DNA from: Parcubacteria group bacterium GW2011_GWA1_47_8
Lineage (GTDB): Bacteria; Patescibacteriota; Minisyncoccia; Phycocordibacterales; UBA1550
Direction of reading: 5' to 3'
Assembly: GCA_000996605.1 (NCBI GenBank)
Contig: LCOP01000024.1
Location: 1 to 8,930, forward strand
DNA: 8,930 bases
How positions within the stretch are numbered: position 1 is the first letter of the stretch; the number at the start of each line of letters is the position of its first letter. Under the pieces are notes generated by a model that did no database searches, was not told the DNA's origin, and saw nothing but the letters and a program-made list of their open reading frames with translations. The translations under genes and the position numbers were made by a program. Below are positions 4,984-8,930 of the stretch, in pieces.

Positions 4984-5262
4984 ATGAAAAAGGCAACAAA
5001 CAAGAGGATGACAATAGATGATTTGGCAATTATGGTCGCTAAGGGGTTTGATGGTGTGCATAATAAGCTTGGAGAGTTTAAGAAAGAAGTCAACATGAGG
5101 TTTAATGAAACTGAGAAGGATATTGCTGAGGTAAAAGAAAATCTCGCTTCTACACGACGGGATGTTTTATCGATGGGGGACAAATTTACATTGAAATATG
5201 AATTGCACGATCTCGCAAGCAGAGTTGTTCTCTTGGAGCAAAAAGGAAAGGTAAAAAGGTAG
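4984..5262 (+). CDS. small coiled-coil protein typical of CPR genomes, function unknown
   Basis: The product is 92 residues, starting MKKATNKRMTIDDLAIMVAKGFDGV. A TIDDLA..V.KGF N-terminus followed by a heptad-rich helix (about residues 25-62: HNKLGEFKKEVNMRF, then ETEKDIAEVKENL) matches a type of short protein I recall as frequent in Parcubacteria. A YELHDLASRVVLLEQK segment near the end (about 72-87) belongs to the same pattern. It has no catalytic motif, signal peptide or membrane helix and probably oligomerises through the coiled coil. It has its own promoter. A heptamer array and a perfect GC-rich hairpin follow the stop. No function can be assigned. Confidence 0.75.
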   Translation: MKKATNKRMTIDDLAIMVAKGFDGVHNKLGEFKKEVNMRFNETEKDIAEVKENLASTRRDVLSMGDKFTLKYELHDLASRVVLLEQKGKVKR

Positions 5263-5272
5263 TCGGGGCCAG

Positions 5273-5319
5273 TAAGTCGAAAGTTGAAAGTCGAAAGTGA
5301 CAAGCAAAGTGGAAAGTAA
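5273..5319 (+). repeat. heptamer array (AAAGTCG/AAAGTTG units)
   Basis: Successive seven-base units AAAGTTG (5280-5286), AAAGTCG (5287-5293) and AAAGTGA (5294-5300), then AAAGTGG (5306-5312) and AAAGTAA (5313-5319), directly abut the hairpin at 5321. No gene covers it. Confidence 0.8.
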
Positions 5320-5320
5320 C

Positions 5321-5347
5321 GGGGGCGACACCGAAGGTGTCGCCCCC
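5321..5347. other. perfect 12-bp GC-rich hairpin with GAA loop
   Basis: GGGGGCGACACC (5321-5332) pairs completely with GGTGTCGCCCCC (5336-5347) around GAA. No T tract follows directly; TTTTTT comes 17 bases later (5364-5369). It may stop transcription of the 4984 gene, or form a REP-like unit with the adjoining heptamer array. Confidence 0.75.
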
Positions 5348-5370
5348 GCCTTGCTTTCGCTGGTTTTTTC

Positions 5371-5621
5371 GGATAATCTGATGGCTAGGGTTGACTTGCT
5401 CAACCTGAAGATATTCCCTATCGGAGGGCGTACTTCAATGAGAACATTGAAAGGGGAACGAATATGGTTACCAGTGCAGGGCCTTCTAATGAAGTACATC
5501 TAAAAAACAGAAGAGACTTAGATGCGGACGCTTGATGAGATCGCCGCAGCCCTTTAGTTGATTTTGCACATTTTGTAGTATTTAGACAGCCCGCGCAACT
5601 TTGTGCGGGCTGTATTATTTT
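5371..5621 (+). ncRNA. possible structured RNA ending in a terminator
   Basis: The stretch has no recognisable protein but several complementary segments. GGTTGA/TCAACC (5389-5405) and TTCAATG-AGAA-CATTGAA (5434-5451) form local hairpins. GTACTTCA (5430-5437) is complementary to TGAAGTAC (5490-5497), partly competing with the second hairpin. GCGG/CCGC (5524-5547) forms another stem. It ends in the strong hairpin at 5586-5613. A weak -10 (GATAAT, 5372-5377) could start it. It matches no RNA family that I recognise (not SRP RNA, tmRNA, RNase P RNA or tRNA). A 68-codon open frame (5297-5503) crosses it but looks accidental. Confidence 0.3.
5586..5621 (+). terminator. strong intrinsic terminator
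   Basis: ACAGCCCGC (5586-5594) pairs with GCGGGCTGT (5605-5613). The stem extends inward by a G-U, a C-G and an A-T pair to a four-base loop, then ATTATTTT follows. Since the nearest annotated gene ended over 320 bases earlier, its presence suggests an independent transcript upstream. Confidence 0.85.
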
Positions 5622-5622
5622 G

Positions 5623-5769
5623 TGCTAAACCCCCACACCTACTTTTGCATTATTGTGTTGTGTTTCTCGTGTTTTATCGCTGACGCCCTATATTCAGCAG
5701 GGAAACTGGTTACCTTCAAATAATAGATATGCAATTAAACACTATGCAAAAAGTTGGTGTCGGGGTAAA
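5623..5769. repeat. inverted-repeat-bounded element upstream of smc
   Basis: The left arm ACCCCCACACC..CTTTTGCAT (5629-5650) is complementary to 5744-5766 with two mismatches and one extra base. The arms enclose about 93 AT-rich bases without a gene. The left end (5623-5646) also matches 156-179 on the opposite strand at 23 of 24 positions. The right arm ends 12 bases before the smc ATG and contains TAAACT (5766-5771), a possible -10. It could be a miniature inverted-repeat element or a regulatory hairpin. Confidence 0.65.
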
Positions 5770-5778
5770 CTAAACCTA

Positions 5779-8013
5779 ATGCGCGTAAAGAGTCTCGAAA
5801 TTTCTGGGTTTAAATCGTTCGCTCGGAAGAGCGTGTTTGAGTTTGGCGCGTCTATCTCGGCTATTGTAGGACCGAATGGGTCGGGGAAGTCAAATGTTGC
5901 CGAGGCGCTTCGCTTTGTGCTCGGGGAACAGTCGCTCAAGAGCATGCGTGGCAAGCGCACCGAGGATCTCATCTTTAACGGATCGAAATCGATCGAGCGA
6001 CAGAACCGCGCCAAGGTGACAATCGTGTTCGACAACAAAGACCGTACGTTTCCGGTGGATTTTGACGAAGTTGCGATTGCACGCGAGATCCACCGTGATG
6101 CGTCCAGTGAATATTTTTTGAACAGCTCATCGGTACGACTCAAGGACGTGATTGAGCTCTTGGCGTCGGTACATATCGGGGCATCGGGGCACCACATCAT
6201 CTCGCAAGGGGAAGCAGACAGGATTCTGAACGCATCGCCCAAGGAACGCCGTGCGATGATCGAGGATGCGCTCGGCCTCAAAATATATCACTGGCGTATT
6301 GCCGAGAGTGAAAAGAAGCTCGTGAAGACCGAGGAGAACATGCGCGCGAGTGAGTCGCTTCGTCGCGAGATTGCTCCGCATATCAAGTTTTTGAAAAAGC
6401 AGGTGGAGAAAATAGAGCAAGCGCGGAGTCTGCGCGAAGAACTCCTCGTCCTGTATCGCGAGTATTTGCGCCGCGAAGAAACATATTTGAAGCACACGCG
6501 GGAAATCCTAAAAGTCGAGCGGGAAACACTTGAGCATGAATTGCGTACAGCAGAAGAAGGACTCCGCGCGGCGGATACTATGCGCGCCGAGCGTCCCGAC
6601 GAAGCCTTTGGCGCGGAGCTTCTTCGCGCGCGGGGGGAGATAGGGAACATGCGACGTGAGCGTGACGACTTGGCGCGCAAGATCGGCCGCATGGAGGGAA
6701 TGATCGAATCCGAAGAGCGCCGTTTGCGCGCGCCCGTAGAAACCAAGGATAAGATGATCTCCGCACGCGAGAGTGAGTTACTCGCCGAGGATCTATATAA
6801 CGAGCTGGGGCATGCCGAGTCGAGCGAGGACTATTTGTATATCAAAGGGGTTGTAAGCCGCGTGCGCGTGCGCGTAGGGAAATTTCTCGAGCATGTGCGC
6901 GGAGGCGTGATTTCCACGGGGCGGAGTGAAGAGAATGCACGCGAGCTCGAAGGCTTGCGCGCGGAGAAAGATACGCTCATGGAAGCGGGGATGGCGCTCG
7001 AGACACGTATTGGCACCGCAGAAGGGCGTGTGCATGTACTTGAACAGGAAATGGAAGCGAAGCGCAGAGAAACGACCGGTGCCGAGCGAACATCGTTTGA
7101 ACTCAAGGCGCGCAAGCAGGAAGTCGCCCTTCGTCTCGACATGGTACGGGGACGGCAGGAAGCATTTGAGCGGGAAGAAGTCGCGTTTCGCGAAGAACTG
7201 CGCGAGGGGGGAATTCTCATTGGGCGCGTACTCCTCACGTATACGGATTTTGTGTTGGATGAGGCGGGCGCATTGGCTGAGAATCGTATCGAGCAAGAAC
7301 AGCGTCGCAAGAAAATAGAACGCACGAAGATCCGCCTCGAAGATACAATGGGTGGTGGTTCGGGCGAAGACGTGATGCGCGAATATGAAGAGACGGTCGC
7401 GCGAGACGAATTTCTTGCCAAGGAACTTGAGGATTTGAAGAAGAGCGCCGAGTCTCTCCGCGCCCTTGTTCGCGAGCTCGAAGAGGCGCTCGACGTGCAA
7501 TTTAAAGAGGGTATTGCGAAGATCAATGCGCAATTCGGGAATTTCTTTGCGCTCATGTTCGGCGGTGGCACGGCATCACTCCAGATCTCATACGAGAAAA
7601 AGAAAAAGCGTGCGGATACGGATATAGCAGAAGGTCCCGAAGATGAAGAAGAGCCTGAAGAGGGGATCGATGTCGCGGTGAATCTGCCACACAAAAAGAT
7701 CCGCGGACTCCAGATGCTCTCCGGCGGGGAGCGCGCGCTTACATCAATCGCGCTTCTTTTTGCGGTGTCGCAGGTGAACCCGCCGCCTTTCCTTGTCCTC
7801 GACGAGACTGATGCCGCGCTTGACGAAGCGAACTCGAGAAAATACGGTGATATGATCGAGAATCTTTCGAAGTATTCCCAGCTTGTGGTAATCACCCACA
7901 ATCGCGAGACCATGTCCCGCGCGGGAATCATCTACGGCGTCACGATGGGCTCTGATGCCGTGTCCAAGCTCCTCTCCATCAAGTTCGAGGAAGCGGCGCA
8001 GTTGGCGAAGTGA
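5779..8013 (+). CDS. smc: short SMC-type chromosome organisation ATPase
   Basis: SMC proteins fold into long coiled-coil dimers whose ATP-driven heads organise chromosomes. ATG 5779 gives MRVKSLEISGFKSFA, the family's first strand; the frame is open 42 codons further back but that part is unlike SMC. The 744-residue product shows the Walker A motif GPNGSGKS (31-38), Q-loop QGEADRIL (143-150), signature LSGGERA (647-653), Walker B with D-loop FLVLDETDAALDEAN (671-685) and the switch His (H707). The arms (about 165-330 and 385-580) are Glu/Arg-rich coiled coil. Typical SMC has about 1150-1200 residues with a 120-residue globular hinge. Here only about 50 non-coil residues (331-377) lie at the midpoint, with no recognised hinge glycines. 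An acidic stretch (617-630) precedes the C-terminal head. It is GC-rich compared with its neighbours. Partners ScpA/ScpB are not in the window. Confidence 0.9.
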   Translation: MRVKSLEISGFKSFARKSVFEFGASISAIVGPNGSGKSNVAEALRFVLGEQSLKSMRGKRTEDLIFNGSKSIERQNRAKVTIVFDNKDRTFPVDFDEVAIAREIHRDASSEYFLNSSSVRLKDVIELLASVHIGASGHHIISQGEADRILNASPKERRAMIEDALGLKIYHWRIAESEKKLVKTEENMRASESLRREIAPHIKFLKKQVEKIEQARSLREELLVLYREYLRREETYLKHTREILKVERETLEHELRTAEEGLRAADTMRAERPDEAFGAELLRARGEIGNMRRERDDLARKIGRMEGMIESEERRLRAPVETKDKMISARESELLAEDLYNELGHAESSEDYLYIKGVVSRVRVRVGKFLEHVRGGVISTGRSEENARELEGLRAEKDTLMEAGMALETRIGTAEGRVHVLEQEMEAKRRETTGAERTSFELKARKQEVALRLDMVRGRQEAFEREEVAFREELREGGILIGRVLLTYTDFVLDEAGALAENRIEQEQRRKKIERTKIRLEDTMGGGSGEDVMREYEETVARDEFLAKELEDLKKSAESLRALVRELEEALDVQFKEGIAKINAQFGNFFALMFGGGTASLQISYEKKKKRADTDIAEGPEDEEEPEEGIDVAVNLPHKKIRGLQMLSGGERALTSIALLFAVSQVNPPPFLVLDETDAALDEANSRKYGDMIENLSKYSQLVVITHNRETMSRAGIIYGVTMGSDAVSKLLSIKFEEAAQLAK

Positions 8014-8055
8014 CACGGCATTGCGATTGATTGAAGAAGAGAGTGTTATAAAAAT

Positions 8056-8280
8056 ATGAATGCGTTGATGAAAAAAGCTCAAATTTTCAAACTTGGGGAA
8101 AATCCTATCGTGGTTTTGCCCGTTTCGGTGTGGGAGACCATCCGTGAGCGCGTAAGCCAACTTGAAGAATATTATCAAATGTCGACCTCCAAGAAATATA
8201 AAAAAGATATCGCGCGGGCACGTGTTTCCAAAAAAGAAGTGTCGTCCAAAAATCTATATAAGAAGCTCGGGCTTGATTAG
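8056..8280 (+). CDS. RelB/Phd-type antitoxin
   Basis: The 74-residue product fits the short antitoxin of a type II toxin-antitoxin pair, which binds and silences its toxin and usually represses its own promoter. It opens with MNALMKKAQIFKLGENPIVVLPVSVWETI, a strand-helix DNA-binding type N-terminus. It continues with an EQLEEYY-like helix and a basic C-terminal region (KKYKKDIARARVSKKEVS), and ends in LYKKLGLD. ATG 8056 is preferred; a second ATG lies at 8068. An extended -10, TGTTATAAA (8044-8052), lies right before the start, and GAAGAAGAGAG (8033-8043) may serve as ribosome site. It is followed without a gap by a RelE-like frame, which supports the assignment. The exact family is uncertain. 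Confidence 0.75.
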   Translation: MNALMKKAQIFKLGENPIVVLPVSVWETIRERVSQLEEYYQMSTSKKYKKDIARARVSKKEVSSKNLYKKLGLD

Positions 8281-8535
8281 ACCAAAGAATACGATTTCAA
8301 GGGCAACTCTGTCAAAGAATTTCCCAAACTTCCTCGGAAAGTTCAGCTACAGATCAAGCGGAAACTTGAGCTGTACATGTCAGCTCCTTCGCCTCTTGAA
8401 TTTGCAGAGCGTCTTACGGATTTTGAGCTTGGAGAATACCGTTTTCGTATCAGGGATTACCGGGTCGCTTTTGATGTCGAAAACGATACTGCCAAAATCC
8501 TCAAAGTGGGGCATCGGAAGGATATGTATAAATAA
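8281..8535 (+). pseudogene. RelE/ParE-type toxin frame lacking a start codon
   Basis: Directly after the antitoxin TAG, in the same frame, 84 residues read as a RelE-superfamily toxin: TKEYDFKGNSVKEFPKLP, an RKVQLQIKRKLELYM helix, LEFAERLTDFELGEYRFRIRDYRVAFDV, and KVGHRKDMYK at the end. RelE-type toxins cleave mRNA on the ribosome. The fold appears complete apart from the initiating Met. No ATG, GTG or TTG lies in frame before ATG 8377, which would drop 32 residues. Adding two bases to make TAATGACC would restore the common stop-start overlap, so a 2-base deletion is the simplest explanation. Alternatives are TAG readthrough yielding a fusion, a non-standard start, or a sequencing error. Confidence 0.75.
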
Positions 8536-8544
8536 TGAATATTT

Positions 8545-8930
8545 ATGGTAGATCTCCCTACACCACCAAAAGAGTCAATTGTATACGAGGATAAGTATTT
8601 GTATGTGTGTCTTGCGCTTTACCCACTTGCAGAGGGGCATACGATTGTTGTGTGGAAGAAAGAAGTGCCTGACCTGCGTGCTCTCACCCGCAAGCAGTAT
8701 GAACATTTGATGCACGTGGTTGATATAATGCGCAATGCATTACTCAAAATACTCAAGATTAAAAAAGTCTATCTGGCTTACATGGACGAAGTGAAGCATG
8801 TGCACTGGCATTTAGTGCCGCGATATAATGAGAAAGAGTTCGATGTTTTTGCGCATATTCCCAAGAAAGCAAACTTCACAAAGATTTTTAGGAAGATGGT
8901 GATTATTTTGAGGCAACAAAAAACCCGCAG
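8545..8930 (+). CDS. HIT-family nucleotide-binding protein, 3' end cut by the window
   Basis: HIT proteins are cytoplasmic nucleotide hydrolases or transferases. The 128 visible residues include PLAEGHTIVVWKKE (27-40), matching the family's GH-T-hydrophobic-K segment, and the histidine triad H85-V-H87-W-H89-L-V, where the middle His (H87) forms the nucleotide intermediate. Upstream in this frame a TGA at 8536 precludes an earlier start, so ATG 8545 is used. It has no clear Shine-Dalgarno site and starts ten bases after the toxin-frame stop. No stop is reached by the window end; HIT proteins are commonly 110-150 residues, so little is missing. The substrate cannot be told. Confidence 0.9.
   Translation, partial: MVDLPTPPKESIVYEDKYLYVCLALYPLAEGHTIVVWKKEVPDLRALTRKQYEHLMHVVDIMRNALLKILKIKKVYLAYMDEVKHVHWHLVPRYNEKEFDVFAHIPKKANFTKIFRKMVIILRQQKTR

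Noticed and set aside
5297..5503. 68-codon plus-strand open frame starting at a GTG
   Set aside because: Its start lies in the heptamer array, it reads through a perfect hairpin, it lacks a ribosome site and it resembles no family I know. I kept the region as a possible RNA instead.
5653..5778. N-terminal 42-codon extension of smc
   Set aside because: It overlaps the inverted-repeat element and is unlike SMC; the conserved first strand begins at ATG 5779.
6831..7931. Long minus-strand open frame opposite smc
   Set aside because: It is Ser/Arg-rich, has no recognisable motif and mirrors the GC-rich coding pattern of smc, whose ATPase motifs are beyond doubt.
8162..8551. 129-codon frame overlapping the antitoxin and toxin
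   Set aside because: Its translation has no recognisable family, whereas the neighbouring frame gives a clear RelE-type toxin sequence ending in GHRKDMYK.

Overview
The window looks like a chromosomal piece of a Candidatus Patescibacteria (CPR) genome, most likely of the Parcubacteria group. This is inference from gene content, not from a marker-gene search. The pointers are a NusB fused to a Nudix domain, a Patescibacteria-style L32 (starting MVVRMRHTRAH), the order rpmF-nusB-rnc-smc, many starts without a Shine-Dalgarno site, and very compact promoters. All supported genes lie on the + strand. TAA, TAG and TGA are all used as stops, so the standard bacterial code fits.

Layout. 1-323: the tail of a possible gene, a strong terminator hairpin, one copy of a dispersed repeat, and a candidate promoter with a G10 tract in its spacer. 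324-665: small three-helix membrane protein. 666-884: leader region with a near-consensus extended -10 promoter, a perfect palindrome inside it, and a terminator-like hairpin. 885-2184: NYN-domain nuclease-like protein overlapping rnhB (RNase HII). 2185-2825: a dyad, a promoter, an unknown 109-residue protein and a terminator. 2826-4897: rpmF, nusB-Nudix and rnc. 4984-5262: small coiled-coil protein. 5263-5778: 516 bases without a convincing gene, holding a heptamer repeat array, a perfect GC-rich hairpin, a possible structured RNA ending in a good terminator, and an inverted-repeat-bounded element just upstream of smc. 5779-8013: a short SMC. 8056-8535: a RelB/RelE-type toxin-antitoxin pair whose toxin frame has no start codon. 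8545-8930: a HIT-family protein cut by the window end.

Functional theme. The core genes serve RNA metabolism and chromosome upkeep: RNase HII (RNA in DNA), L32 (ribosome), NusB (rRNA antitermination), RNase III (rRNA and dsRNA processing) and SMC (chromosome organisation).

The least ordinary structure is a family of degenerate heptamer-phased repeats (AAAGTCA-like and GTTGTAA-like) at six places, often next to small GC-rich hairpins. Two copies, in opposite orientation, lie in frame inside rnhB. They coincide with about 23 residues of extra spacing between its catalytic aspartates. Other leads are a 24-base dispersed repeat forming an inverted-repeat element before smc, the G10 promoter, the start-less toxin, an SMC without a recognisable hinge, and a Nudix box with a key Glu replaced by Val.
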